Below are positions 23,061 through 35,110 of a stretch of DNA of 64,000 nt, piece by piece; position 1 is the stretch's first letter, and every line of letters begins with the position of its first letter. Below the pieces are notes generated by a model. The model worked only from the letters and a program-made list of their open reading frames with translations. It did no database searches and was not told the origin of the DNA. The position numbers and the translations under genes are program-made. Origin of the DNA: Aspergillus flavus (lineage: Eukaryota > Ascomycota > Eurotiomycetes > Eurotiales > Aspergillaceae); NCBI RefSeq assembly GCF_009017415.1, contig NC_092409.1:3720001-3784000 (forward strand), written 5' to 3'.

Positions 23061-24119
23061 TTTAGCATATGCCTTAGGGAGACTTCCGATCGTGTTAGAT
23101 GAGGAAACTGTACATTGATAGGATGAAGTTTATATAGTCTGGAGACACCAGATGCTGGCATTGCGCGTTGGACAGAAGATCCATTATGACGTTTCGTAAA
23201 GCACACGATGAGTACGTCTCGTGTAATAATCCTCTATTGGGTTTTCAATAATGGAGATTGATTAAGGAGCAACTGATGGAGTTGCGATTACCAAGACAGT
23301 GGTAAACAGCTGACCAGGAGCATCCGAGGCCAAGCCCTGTGATGGACAATAGCTCCGGTGAGTTCCTCGGCAATTTCCCAGTAAGCTGCGGACTGTTGGG
23401 GCTAAAGCAGAGCCATCCCACGTAAGAATGCCTGAAGCTGTGTCCTTATTTTAGGCTATTCGTAGTCAAAACGATGTCGAGTGGATGCGTTGGGGGGTGA
23501 GGAGATGACTTGTTCACTCGGTCTATGAACTCCTGATAAGCGATAAAGTACTGTATGTATGTACTGTTTGTTCGGTACGGTACGGGAGACGTAATTACGA
23601 AGTCAATGTTCTCCGCATGGTCTAAAGAGGCAACACCTGGGCTAAACCACGAATGGCTAGACTGACATTCTTATCTGTTGCGAGCTTTAACATCAAGAGA
23701 TTACAATCAGACTACGAGATTTAGAATTACATTCACTGAACTTGGTTGTTTGACCAGCCAGTGAGAACCATGTCAGATCCACAACAACGGACGCCTCGAG
23801 TTGTCGAGAAGATGCGCGACCAAGGTTGACCCAGTCGATGACGCCAGTAACCACACGCAGGCCGACTGTGCAAACAACTACGTCACTCGGCAATCATCTC
23901 TGTTCTTTCATCATTCCTAATAAATAAATACTACACGTCCTCACATATCCCTTTGTTTTCAATTCCAACTACCCTTGCAAGGACTTTTGTAAGTCGTCCT
24001 CAATTGATCTCTTTCTTACTACTCAAAAACCGTCTGAGGGATGCTGACTGTTGATAGCGACTCCACGAAACAAAAGCTTCATTCAGTTAGAAGACACTAA
24101 ACATTCGTAACCAGTGACT
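23061..24119. other. Divergent intergenic, PQ-loop / Ish1-like
   Basis: About 1.06 kb between divergent start codons. Contains a TATA box for the PQ-loop gene (23129-23136). No gene supported; a 66-codon minus-strand frame at 23693-23893 has no features. Confidence 0.6.
23129..23136 (-). promoter_or_regulatory. TATA box of the PQ-loop gene
   Basis: TATATAAA on the minus strand about 70 nt before the ATG at 23060. Close to consensus and well placed; no experimental support in the sequence. Confidence 0.45.
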
Positions 24120-25944
24120 ATGAAGCTAAATTTCGCTTCGGGTCTGGTGCTGGCCCTCGCAACCGTGGAGGCGGTTGGGGCACACTCGTGGTTCAGCAAA
24201 GCTGGTATGTAACCATCACTGTCTTACATTGCGATACTACACAGCCGATACGGTTTCTGAAGATGAAGGTCTATGCTGACAAAAGGTCCATTGTAGTGTA
24301 CGACAAATGGCATGAATCAGAACTGGAGCGGTGGCTTTCCGATCATGGTACGACTCGCCTCATGGAAACGTCTTACACATCGCAAGATGCTAACTTGGTG
24401 TATAGACATCCCGTATCCTTCTCCCGCTGATCGCAAAGACCTCGAAAGCGCTGTGAAGGTAAACTGGAACTCGAAAGTCCAAAAGCCCTTGGGACAAGCA
24501 GCGGACCAGGCTACCGATCAATGGCATCAAGCCAAAGACTGGATTTTTGATACGTACGTCCAGAACGGAAGGGCGTATTACTTTGTCCATCACTAACAGA
24601 TGCAAACAGCTGGTCTGATTCTCATCTCAAAGCTTTTCTTGATCGACATGGTATCCCTGCCCCTCAGCCGCGCAAGCGCGATGTCCTGCTCAAGACGGCC
24701 CGTGAAAACTACGAAGCAATTGCCAAAAGACTCGGAGAAGCTGCTTCTTATCCTGGCAACTGGGTCTACGAGCAGTGGACTGAGTCCGATCTAAAGGAAT
24801 GGCTTGACGAGCGTGGCTGGCCGGTGCCTCAGCCTACAACCCGTGACAAGCTGATCGCAATGGTGCGTCGCAACGCTAGACTAGCCAGCCTACAAGCACG
24901 GAGCCTCGCTGCTTCTGCTTCTAAATCCGCAGATGCAGCTCAGGCTACTCTGAGTGAAGCGCTATTCAATGCGTGGTCTGACTCCGACTTGAAGAAATTC
25001 CTCGACGAACATAATGTCAAGGTGCCACAAGGCTCTAAGCGCAACGAGCTGGTCGCACTGGCCAGAAAGCACCGCGCCTCCCTCGTTAGCCAGGCCTCTT
25101 CTGTAGCTTCTACTGCATCCCAGAGTGCTACCTCGAAGGCCTCAGAACTATATGGTGCTGCTACCACTAAGGCTGGCAACGAGTATGCCCGAGCAACCGA
25201 TGCCGCACAGCTTAAGGGAGAGGAAGCCTTTGAAGCTGCTGTCGCAACCTGGTCTGACTCCCGTCTCAAGGCCTTCTTGGATGCACGAGGAGTCCCTGTT
25301 CCGCAGAGCAACAAGCGTGATGAGCTTCTTGCAAAGGTTAGACTAAACAAGCACAAAGCAGCCACTGGCTGGAGCGCTTGGACTTTCGACACTTGGGACA
25401 CTGAGCACTTGAAGTAAGTCATCGTTTCATGTATCCAACCAGTAACCGTTTTGCTGACCTCAATTGGAGGAAATACCTGTCTTCAATGAATGCAAAGGCA
25501 GCTCACCGCGCAGATCTGACTCGGGATGAGCTGGTGAAGCAAGCTCAAGATACTTACGCTAAAGCCTCCAAGGCTGGAGGGGCAAACCTGGCATCAGCTA
25601 CGTCATACATGGCGCAGGCTACTGACGCTGCCAAGTCTTCCACCTTCGACACCTGGTCTCATTCTGAACTTAAGGCTTACCTTGACTCATATGGTATTCC
25701 GGTCTACCAAGGCTCTAGCCCCAACGAATTACGCGCTGCAGTACGTCGCAACGCCGAGTACTTTAGGTACGGTACTAGTACTCCTCAAGGAACAATCTAT
25801 GCCAAGCTCCAGGATGCTACCAACTGGCTCCTGGATCAGTTGAAGATCGGAGCGGCCAGTGGCCGGGCTCAGGGTCAGCGGGCTGCTGAGAAGGCGCAAG
25901 AGAAGGCTGCGGATGCTGCGGAAGAAATGCGAGCGGAACTGTGA
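24120..25944 (+). CDS. Ish1/Msc1-family stress-response protein, seven Ish1 repeats
   Basis: Related to S. pombe Ish1 (stress-induced, nuclear envelope) and S. cerevisiae Msc1. Five exons (24120-24204, 24297-24347, 24406-24553, 24610-25413, 25470-25944) give 520 residues. N-terminal signal sequence (MKLNFASGLVLALATVEAVG). Then seven Ish1 units of pattern W-[ST]-x-S-x-L-K-x-[FWY]-L-D-x-x-G-[IV]-P-x-x-Q (KWHESELERWL, TWSDSHLKAFL, QWTESDLKEWL, AWSDSDLKKFL, TWSDSRLKAFL, TWDTEHLKKYL, TWSHSELKAYL), separated by Ala/Ser-rich helices. The sixth unit lacks the GIP core and is interrupted by intron 4. The C-terminus is an Ala/Glu/Gln coiled coil (AAEKAQEKAADAAEEMRAEL). Introns 1-4 all have GT-AG ends and keep phase. 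Confidence 0.92.
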
Positions 25945-26403
25945 ATTTGGGGAGTCTAGGGAGTTTTTAATCTCGGTCACGATTTGATGACTTGTAACAG
26001 TACCTTTTGATTCTTCGTCGTTTTCTCTTGATTTATTTTAAACATGCAATGATAATAACAGTGGTTGTGCTGCTCAACTTTGCAAAAGTTTATAATGGCA
26101 ATATCACTTATCTACTACCCTATGGATGTTATAAGTTGTGGTGGTAGCAGGCTTAACATTAGTCCTTATAATAAGATGGCATTCACTATGACCTAGAAAA
26201 ATCCCAATATATGCGGCTCACATTTGAGCGTCAATCGAATCATGTCTCATGCGAAACAAACAAGAAAACCACTCGCATCGCTTTTAAAAACACCAAATCT
26301 TGAATTTTCCATCAAGGTACATCCAACCTCGTAGAAGCTTCAACCCCGCATTCCATCATCAATACGCGGTACCATCCATGATGGGCGTTCAATCGCAGGG
26401 TAA
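25945..26403. other. Convergent intergenic, Ish1-like / dap1
   Basis: 459 bp of AT-rich sequence between convergent stop codons; 3' flanks only. Confidence 0.6.
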
Positions 26404-26941
26404 TTATGCCTTCGGGGCCTCGGGATCGCCTTCAGCAACCAATTTTCCCACGACCAAATACTTCTCCAAAAAGCGCTCCTCCCAGGACTGGAGGTTTTCC
26501 AATGCTTCCGCATCAAGATCCTTGAGGTCATCCAAAGGAGCCTTCAGGTCCTTAGTAAGCATCTCCTCGTCGAAGCTCTGGCAGGCCAGTCCACGGGATG
26601 CGTCTCGGCCAGCGAAGTTCTCGTAGGGGCCACCCTGCACCAGAATGAGTTAGTTTCGTGTGTATTCGTTATCGTCAACCCGACGGGCACAAGGTAGCGC
26701 ATACCGGTCCGTAGAAGTTCCTGCCAGGGGATACATCGAAGACACGACCGCGGACAGCTAGATAGACGGGCTTTCCATCGACACCGTTGAATTCGAGCAG
26801 AGTGGTGGGGGTGAACGTCCGGAAGACGATGGGCGCAGGACCCTTGGGAAGAGTTACGGGCGCCTTTGGTCGGAATTGCATGTACACCAGAACGGCGAAG
26901 AGGGAGAGGAGAAGCAGGTTAATCGGCGATGCAATTGACAT
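26404..26941 (-). CDS. dap1: Dap1/PGRMC-type haem-binding membrane protein
   Basis: Cytochrome b5-like haem protein that supports ER cytochrome P450s of ergosterol synthesis (Erg11/Cyp51) and thereby influences azole response in fungi. Exons 26941-26705 and 26634-26404 with a 70-nt phase-0 intron ([14 protein letters not shown]) give 155 residues. A single N-terminal membrane helix ([17 protein letters not shown]), then the domain: [48 protein letters not shown], with the Tyr residues used for haem coordination in this family. C-terminal helices ([16 protein letters not shown]) complete it. The open frame continues upstream to 27118, but [10 protein letters not shown] at 26941 directly precedes the membrane helix and is the standard start; the upstream part is probably leader. 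Confidence 0.92.
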
Positions 26942-28396
26942 ACTAAAGAGGATCTGGGTTAGTTTTCGATCGTGTGGAGGACCAAAACCGGTGTTTGCGT
27001 TGGTTGGGATACTGACACTTCGGCGGGCGGCGGGACTGCCCCGTCTTCTAGAGTTTGTGTTAGTATGGACTATGGGTTGATGTGTCTCTGAAGATTCATT
27101 CAACGGATGATGTATCAAAGAGACATACGTGGAGAGGACATAGTTATAGTTGTTTGTGAGGAATATCGTTGGTTTTGGTTGGACAGAGCAGTTGACGTGG
27201 AGGATGAAGCTGACGGAGGTAAAGTTGGAGATGACGGAAGAGAGCGCTGGGTATTACTTGTACAGTAAGTAATATTTCACTGTGCTTAGTGTCCAGCCCA
27301 ATGCGGAGAAATAAGCCGATGCTGACAGCGGTATTACTTACCGCACGTGAACCCTTTCGAGCTAGTCTGAGCTGCAGTCTCAGCTGCAGCCTGAGAGTTC
27401 AGGCCATCAATCCATCCATGGTTTGCCCGAAAGTCCTCACGGATCTTTAATCCAACTCCACAGGCTTGTTGTATCACTTTATGCCAGATTTCTTGAGTCC
27501 CGTAGCACAGACACCCGAGAAAACTGGATTTCTCCTCCTTTTAATTTATTTCCCTGTTATTTTTAGTGTTCAGGACCGAGGAAAATCCACACCTCGGATG
27601 ACTTGGGGGGTTTTTAATGGTCTGGATGAAGATCATTATAATCGTTATGCTATTATGGAGTCCTAGAGCTAACCTCGACTACTAATCATAGTAGCTGATG
27701 AACCCAACTAACGGGAGACTAACCACGAACTGTTAGTCAACCAGAATTACTGCAAATCGCTGAAACAGGACCCTTTCAAGGGCATGTGCTTGTTCGGGTG
27801 CCATGACTTTCATTTCTTCTTGCTGCCCCCTCAATCAGGCGAGCCTGATAGTCATCATTATTCATTCTTTCTGCAATTGTTCATTCGTTCCTTCACTCGT
27901 GTTGAGCACTGTGTAATTTCTTGGAATATCCTTTTGCTTCAATTCTTTTCTCTCTTTCGGAGTTTCTTTCCCCTCTGTTTTTCTTATATTATTGTTTTTT
28001 GTCTTTAACTAACTGAGCGGTTTTATCCGTGTCGCATTTGAGTCCCTGTCAGCAAAACCTTCCCTTTGTTGACGTGCATACCGGACAAGGATTGGTCGAC
28101 ATTTTCTCTTCTAATTGTTGAATGACATGCTGGCATGTCTTTGCAGGATCCCACATTGAAAATAAAATCAGCCTATTTGTGACAGGGATCATTTTTATCC
28201 TCGTTTGCGTTCAACGTCCTGCTTTTGACATCTTGGACCTTCCTTCTCTAACCCCCTACTCTTCCTTTTCTATAACCGTTGAGCGAGTCAAGGTATTTGA
28301 GGTATGTCAACCTTCCCCTTGCATCATAACTTGATCCACTGACGATCATCGCTATCCCTAGCCGCAGGAAGATCGATCGCGGTGTCTTAGATCAAA
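26942..28396. other. Divergent intergenic with probable 5' leader intron
   Basis: About 1.45 kb between divergent dap1 and the next gene. The right part (27780-28390) is pyrimidine-rich, as in long fungal leaders. A plausible leader intron runs 28302-28361 (donor GTATGTC, CTGAC branch, acceptor CCCTAG) just before the ATG at 28397. No coding gene seen. Confidence 0.5.
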
Positions 28397-30116
28397 ATGT
28401 GGTTGAAGGTTTCATCGAATTTCCATCGGTCGAAGAAGCCGGTAATTGGAACTCCTACTTTGGTCGGAAAGACCTTGGATGATAATGAATACCAGTCCTT
28501 TCCTCTTGTTTCTGGTGTGCAGAAAGAAAACAACAAGTATCATGCAAAAACTTTACCAACCCCGCCGAAGTATGTGCCAGCGAGGAAGAAACACAGCGAT
28601 ACACTCTCTAACCCGTTTTAGGAACCCTTTGGATCCGCGTCGGTCGGACACGGTTGGGATCGCAGGGAAATCATATTCGCAAGATACTATGGCGGACAGC
28701 CGACGTACACCCTCAATTAGTTTGACGCAATACCTCCCTCAGGACTCGGGCACCCCCGGTCGAACGGATAGTCTTTCAATATCACCTCCCGACTCGCCGG
28801 TTTTCCTTGGCCATGGGCCTGCTAGTCTAGGCAGCTCTCGAGTCTCATCCCTAGAGGACGAATTCGAACAGTACTTCGGGGGCGGACAGACGGAGAAAAC
28901 ATTCACCAGCCACATACCGGCTCTGCGCAAACACGCAGATAATCAACGAGAAGATCCCACTCCTTCGTTCACGCGACCGGCTACCGGATGGGATACGTTC
29001 TCCCGCGAGCCGAATAACATGGACACATTTGCGCCCGCGGCTCCTGGGTGCACGTTCGAAACACACATATCCTCCGATGCTAGACCTATAGAGTCTCGTA
29101 GTTCGGACGTTCTCAACTGGGGCCGAGAGCAGAAAAGAAAGCTCTCAGGAGCCCGTAGCCGGCCAAAAGAAAGTGACCTCTTCCTCCCGCCTAGTTCACG
29201 AGTGCCTTGGAAAGGTGCCAGTGGAAGATCTCCGATAGTGGAACCTCTGCAAGAAAAGCCAAGAGCCAGATCCTCATCTCGTGTGCACTTGTCGAGGAGT
29301 TCCTCTCAATTAAGAGGTCGAGAGAGCCCATCGCCCAGTGGCGCATACCTTGGTGGTTATCCTTCCGTCGTCACGACTATCACGGGTGGTGAAGCAAACA
29401 CGAAGGTTCCGGAGATGTATGTGCCAAGCAAGAATATCCACCGAACAGTGTTTGAGGACCCGACCCCTCCTGCGACTAGCGCAAGCAGCCGTGCTCCGCC
29501 ACGCGTCAATCTACCGGAGCCTGATCTCACCAATACCCTTGCTGATTTAAAACTCACCAACGAAGATGACTTCGGCCTGCCTTCGAGCCGTTTCAGTGTA
29601 ACTACCTACGAGCCTACAGAAGCAGGCAGTTCAACCGCGACAGGAAGTCCGCGAGGGAGTATCGACGCTGCTTCCCAGTCTACCGAGTATCAATCTTCCA
29701 TCATGTCCAGAAAACGTCCCGTTCCCAGCGCGGTAGCTCCGGGGAAGAAACCGTCAAGGAAACCCACCCCGTCTCAAACAACGAACGAACTTTTGCCTTG
29801 CACCCCAGAGCAACATACCCAAAATCGCATCGAGATGTTGGAAGCAAGGAGAGACTACCTTACACGCCGCAAAGCAAGCATCAATACTATGATTTACGAG
29901 TTGACGCAAGTCATCCAGCCCAGTCCCATTGCTTACGATCTGGCCGCAAGGGACGAGGTCAAGAAAACGGTCGCCAGCTTAAACAATGAGCTAGCTGATA
30001 TTAATAAAGAAGAACACGATGTTGGCATGAAACTATTCCGAGCATGGAGGAAGCGTGACGAACAGGAATGCAATGGTGGCAGCAGTGGTTTATGGGTTAA
30101 ACGAGTGACCAGCTGA
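28397..30116 (+). CDS. Conserved fungal protein with C-terminal coiled coil, unknown function
   Basis: Exon 28397-28569 (MWLKVSSNFHRSKKPVIGTP...) and exon 28622-30116 join over a 52-nt intron with perfect GTATGT donor and CTCTCTAACC branch before TTTTAG, giving 555 residues (junction TPP-K-NPLDPRRSD). The middle is Ser/Pro/Arg-rich and disordered (SRVPWKGASGRSP, RARSSSRVHLSRSSSQLRG). The C-terminal about 110 residues are constrained: NRIEMLEARRDYLTRRKASI, YELTQVIQPSP, then DEVKKTVASLNNELADINKE and GMKLFRAWRKRDEQE, a coiled coil with short basic motif. Start uncertain: a second ATG at 28446 lies in exon 2's frame if the intron is kept, giving 556 residues with a different N-terminus. I do not recognise a characterised family. 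Confidence 0.75.
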
Positions 30117-30697
30117 ACAGCGATTATCTCGGCCTTCTACGTTCTTTTCCTTCTCCTATTATTTCCCGTGATCTTTCTCATCGACATATTTCGCTTTAGA
30201 GCCTTTTTAATTTGTTGACAATTTTCTTCCTTCTTTCTCTCATCCTCTGTGCTGGGTTGTCTTTTTCTGTCGTTCAAGATCTATTGGCCAAGTCATATCC
30301 TTTCCAGCGTTGCATATACCCTAAATGAGCGTTTTACCAAAAAAGAAAAAAGAAAGTCGCATCTTAAATATTTGTCTAATGATACAGACGGCGCATGAGC
30401 AGCAGTTACTATACAGTATTCAAAGAACACCAACAGGGCCACTAGTTGGATTGTAACCCCATAGTTTCATCGGTTCTGTTGATCCACGATTTCGAGTCGA
30501 CCAAGGGGGCAGCCTTGGCCTATCTGGTTTGGCTTCGGTGGGATAGAGGTATATTGAATTGAGAAAAACAATATATGAGTTTGTTCAGATACTGCAAGTA
30601 GCGATGAGGCCCATATGGCAACCCTCCACCTTTGTGCTCATGGCTCGTAGCTCGTTGTATATCGTGAAAATAGCGTAGTGCCGTCCTCAAGAGAAAC
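30117..30697. other. Convergent intergenic
   Basis: 581 bp between convergent stops; pyrimidine-rich 3' flank of the coiled-coil gene and 3' flank of tma7. Nothing else seen. Confidence 0.6.
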
Positions 30698-31024
30698 TTA
30701 TTTCTTTCCCGACTTCTTGATGCCCTGAGAACCAGTGTTCAATGGGCCCTTGCCCTTGGCCTTGTCCAACAACTCCTTCTTGGCCTTGGCCTCTGGTTGT
30801 AGTGAAAACAATCAGTATGGAAAAGCGAGATTTAGACAATGAAATTCGATTTTCATACCAGCTCTCTGCTTTTCCTTAAATGCGAGGTCATCCTCATCGA
30901 GCTCCTTCTTTTCCTTCTTGGCAGCCTTCAAAGGCTTGACCTTGCCACCTGGTGTTCCAAGTCAATAGACGCCCCGTATATGATAGCAGATGCGTGACAT
31001 ACCTTCTCTGCTTGCACCGCCCAT
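30698..31024 (-). CDS. tma7: Tma7, translation-machinery-associated protein
   Basis: Ribosome-associated small basic protein of unknown exact role. Three tiny exons (31024-31003, 30948-30859, 30792-30698) give 68 residues: MGGASREGGKVKPLKAAKKE at the start, KKELDEDDLAFKEKQRA in the middle, and EAKAKKELLDKAKGKGPLNT leading to a GIKKSGKK end. This is an almost complete match to the family's Lys/Glu/Ala-rich pattern and usual length of about 64. Introns 31002-30949 and 30858-30793, both GT-AG and phase 1. Too short and split to appear as an open frame. It shares a 596-bp divergent promoter region with prp4. Confidence 0.93.
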
Positions 31025-31620
31025 TTTTATTTGATTATATAGATAGCAAAGGGATAAAAGCAAGCGACGTGCAAGAAATAACGTTGCTGATCAAAAGTGG
31101 AAACCAAAGGAGGGGGACAGAGAAAAAAAATTGATGGCGCGAAACACAGCTTATCTTGTTGCCGCCATCTGCGGGGTGGCACTAGGGCTGTATTGGGTTA
31201 GGCGCGAAATCTCCTCCTTGACACCGCCTTCATCAACTTCTAGATAAAATGACCGGGAAAGTACCGCGTCGAGTCATCTCTCATCCCGACCTATCATCCC
31301 GATATCGTGTCGTTCGGCTTCAATTTTCTATATCTATTCCTTTTGGCTCCAAGGCCATCATCTCACGTTTACACAAAATTGCTTCCTGGAGAAGACTCAT
31401 GTTCAATTCGAGACGGTAGTCGAAGTTGGCAAGGGCTCGTGGCATCTCTAGCCGGTTGGACTTTCTCAATACACTTCCCCCAAACTTCATCAGCGGAAGC
31501 GATCTTGCTAACCGAGGATTATTCTTCTTGTCTTTAAAGCTGCTCTAAAGGCCAGTCGTACTACATACAAATCACCTCTGGTCTTTTCTTGTATAAGTCA
31601 AGTGGAGAACCTGTCGCATC
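31025..31620. other. Divergent promoter region, tma7 / prp4
   Basis: 596 bp between diverging start codons of two gene-expression factors (translation and splicing). No gene seen. Confidence 0.6.
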
Positions 31621-34138
31621 ATGGCTTCACGTCGGTCGAGGTCTCCATCGACCCCTTCTGAGGGTGAGATCATCGAATCAGGTTCAGAGACGAAGGCAAC
31701 TACGTCGCACTTTCCTCTTAATGGCAACAGCGTTGACCGTCCCACCAGAGCCAGTACATCACCGGCGCCCAGATCTCCAGCATCTCTAAGCAGCAGATCG
31801 TCTCGTCGCCGGAGATCGAGGACGAGATCGCGTTCCCGGTCCCGCTCTCCCTACCGAAGCTACAGAGGACATAAGCGTCGACTTGACGATGATTTTGATG
31901 ATCGACGGTTCCGGAACGACATCTCGCGACGCGGCGGATACCCGTACGATGATCGGTACTATGATCGTGGTTCCTCACATAGACGGCCAAGACCCTATCA
32001 CGACTATGATCGGGAGGAAGATTATGGCGGTGGTCTTCGATACAGCGATGACTATGACCGACGTCGGGATAAGCGCCCTCGTACTCGAAGCCGAACACCA
32101 CCGTACCGCGAAGTCCGGAAACCTAGACAATACTCGGGTGACGAGTGGGAAACTCCTAGGGAGGAAAGTGTAGCTTCCAAGGATGCTAGAAGAAGGTCGT
32201 CTACTGAACAGTTAGTGAGCGAACGAGGGCAAACACCCGTCGCTCGAGATTCTAAAGGTGATACTGAAACTCGAACGAATCAGGTGCAGCAAGGTTCTGG
32301 AGATACCATGTCGCTTACTGAAGAAAGGTATGCTGTCACTGTTAGTTATATATGTAGTGTCTTCCTCGCTGATTTATGTTAGCACAAACGCAACGGTTCA
32401 AGACGCCCACAGAGAGCCTCAACCGGCCGAGCCGATTGACGAAGCGACCCAATTGGAGGCTCGTCGGAAACGGCGTGAGGCTATCAGAGCTAAGTATAGA
32501 GGCCAGGCTACGCCTTTACGTTTACAGGCACTCCATATCGCAGGCGATGGGGCCTCGTCTACACCTAATAGCGAGCCGGTTGCAACCAACAACGCAGCGT
32601 CAGGTATGTGGATTTTCGTCTGTGTTCCACCGAGAGGCTTTAAAGCATTGTTGAACTAATACGAAATCTCCTCTGCAGACTCGCAACTGTCAGCTTCCGA
32701 AACACCAAACGACAGCACTGGAGAGGCGTTCTCCGACTTCAAGATCGGCAACGTTGCTGACTTAGTTAATGATGATGCTCCCGTGGATGGAACTGATAAA
32801 GATGAACCTTCTGCAGCGGACTATGACCCCACCCTTGACATGAAAGCTGAGAGGGAAAGGCATACAAGTGCGGACGTTTCTGCGGCGTCATACGACGAGA
32901 CTCAGACCACCAAACAAGATGTTCTAATCCCCGATGCTGTTCCAGTGCAGCAAGAACAGCCTAAGGCGAAGGATCCATACGACATGTTTGCAGAGGATGA
33001 TGATGATATGTTTGCCGAAGAAACACAGGATACAACACAGCCAGCGCACGCATCGGCCGTGCCGGCCGTGCCTCAGCCACAGGAGCTCGATATCAGCATG
33101 ATGGACAATTGGGACGATCCGGAAGGATACTACAATGTGCGTCTTGGTGAGTTGATCAATGGGCGGTATCATGTACAGCAGAACCTCGGCAAAGGAATGT
33201 TCTCATCGGTCGTACGCGCGACCGACTCGAAAACTGGTAAGCTGGTTGCAGTCAAAATCATTCGACAGAACGACACCATGAGGAAGGCAGGTATGAAGGA
33301 AATTGGCATCTTGGAACAGCTTCGTGAAGCCGACCCCGACGATAAGAAGCACATTATCAAATTCGAACGCTATTTCGATCACAAGGGACACCTCTGCATG
33401 GTTTTTGAGAATCTCAGCATGAACTTGCGCGAGGTCTTGAAGAAATTTGGACGAGATGTTGGGTTGAACTTAATGGCGATCCGGGCGTATGCACAGCAGA
33501 TCTTCCTCGGGCTAAGTTTGCTTCGGAAGTGTAATATCCTCCATGCGGACTTGAAACCCGACAATCTGTTGGTAAATGAACAGCGAAACATTCTCAAGGT
33601 CTGTGACTTGGGCTCTGCATCCTCGACTACGGAGAACGAAATTACACCGTACCTTGTGAGTCGGTTCTACCGAGCCCCGGAGATCATCCTGGGAATTCCC
33701 TACGATCAGGCCATTGATGTATGGTCCATTGGCTGTACGCTGTTCGAATTGTACACGGGCAAGATTCTGTTTACGGGGCGGAATAACAACCAGATGCTAC
33801 GGTCGATCATGGAATGTCGCGGCAAATACCCACCCAAGCTTCTGCGAAAGGGATCGCTGACGCACATGCATTTTGACGACATGTTAAATTTCCACAGCAC
33901 CGAAGAAGACAAGATCACAGGGCGTCTGGTCACGCGGGTGGTTGACTTCAAAAAGCCCACTCGGGATCTGAAAACAAGGCTGATGGGCAAAGGTACTCGC
34001 GGAATGACGGACAGCGAGGCAAAGGAGCTGGCACTGTTTGTGGATCTGCTGGATCGCTGTTTGAGTCTCAACCCGGAGAAGCGGTGCACGCCGGCTGAGG
34101 CTCTGAAGCATCCGTTCATTTCGCGGCCGAAGGCTTAG
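31621..34138 (+). CDS. prp4: Prp4 pre-mRNA-splicing kinase
   Basis: Nuclear kinase that phosphorylates spliceosomal proteins (Prp1/Prp6, Prp31) for tri-snRNP activation. Exons 31621-32327, 32383-32603 and 32679-34138 give 795 residues. The N-terminal 200 residues are an RS-type region (SSRRRRSRTRSRSRSRSPYR), followed by acidic stretches (YDMFAEDDDDMFAEE). The kinase domain occupies about 470-790: LGKGMFSSVVRA P-loop, VAVKII Lys, catalytic loop HADLKPDN in place of HRD, DLG in place of DFG (VCDLGSAS), and SRFYRAPEIILG. The HAD/DLG substitutions are characteristic of the Prp4/CLK branch and not a defect. A cluster of upstream ATGs is absent. Introns are 55 and 75 nt. Confidence 0.95.
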
Positions 34139-35088
34139 TTCGTAGCCTGGAGTGGAGCGCCAACTCACCGTTCCTTGTATATAGTATAATGTGTCATCGT
34201 AGTATACTTGTGTCTACTCAATCCAATCGGAATATACCACCGTTCCCATTTCCATCGGTCGAAGTTGCCACTTATCTGATTGCCGGGTGGAGCAGGGATT
34301 TGGAATGTCCAGACCAACCCTCCGTTCTCTCGCGATGGCAAACATCAGGCTGTCTGACTCAATGGATGATGCAAAGACGATCCCGATCCCCGATCCACCG
34401 TCGCTGACGAGAATGTTGATAGTATTATATAAGTCTATATGCAAGGATCCGCCGTGAATGTGAGACGGTGATAGGGCCGGTATGGAATCCCCCCTCCGTC
34501 GATTTCCACCGCCACGACAAAGTCTCACTCTGCCAACCGCGCGGAAACGCAACGAGGCAAACAATAATTGCGGAATTGCGGAGAAAAGGGAAAACCCAGA
34601 GATCAAACCAGTCCAGAATGATGTCAGCTATCTAGTTGAGGAGGCGTCCATGTTACACGTCTATCCCTTGACAGTGTCCATCTCAATTTCAATAACGGAC
34701 CCTAGCCAGTCAAAGAACAAAAGGTCATGACAGTCGGTATGACTTCATCATTGCAGATGGCTTCGGTCGACCGTTAGAGTATAGGTCAGAAAGATAAGCA
34801 TCAATATTTGCAAGACCTATCAGACTGGAATGCAGATTCCCTGACGTCTTTCATGTATATTTCCTTTTACTTTTTGGGTTTCTTTTCTTTGGTTCCCCCC
34901 TGGCGGAGAGACTCTGAATAGGGACCCGTTCTTAAGACTGCTCTTATTGTGTCTGGGGTACAGAATGCAAGTCAGTTTCGTAAAGTGTCTACGGATGATG
35001 ATCGTAATCTTAAAAGGTTCCTTATTTGTTTCTCGGGGTTTTGGAGGACAGTAGGTGTGGTGGTACTGTAGACTGTCTTTCCTTTCCC

Positions 35089-35110
35089 TTTTTTTTTTTT
35101 TTTTTTTTTT
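35089..35110. repeat. Poly-T tract
   Basis: 22 consecutive T on the plus strand within the long gap upstream of the Ran1-like kinase, followed by further T-rich sequence and short TATG repeats to about 35165. Confidence 0.85.

Noticed and set aside
33540..33620. HAD and DLG in place of HRD and DFG in the Prp4 kinase
   Set aside because: Considered as a sign of a pseudokinase, but the same substitutions occur in active Prp4 kinases.
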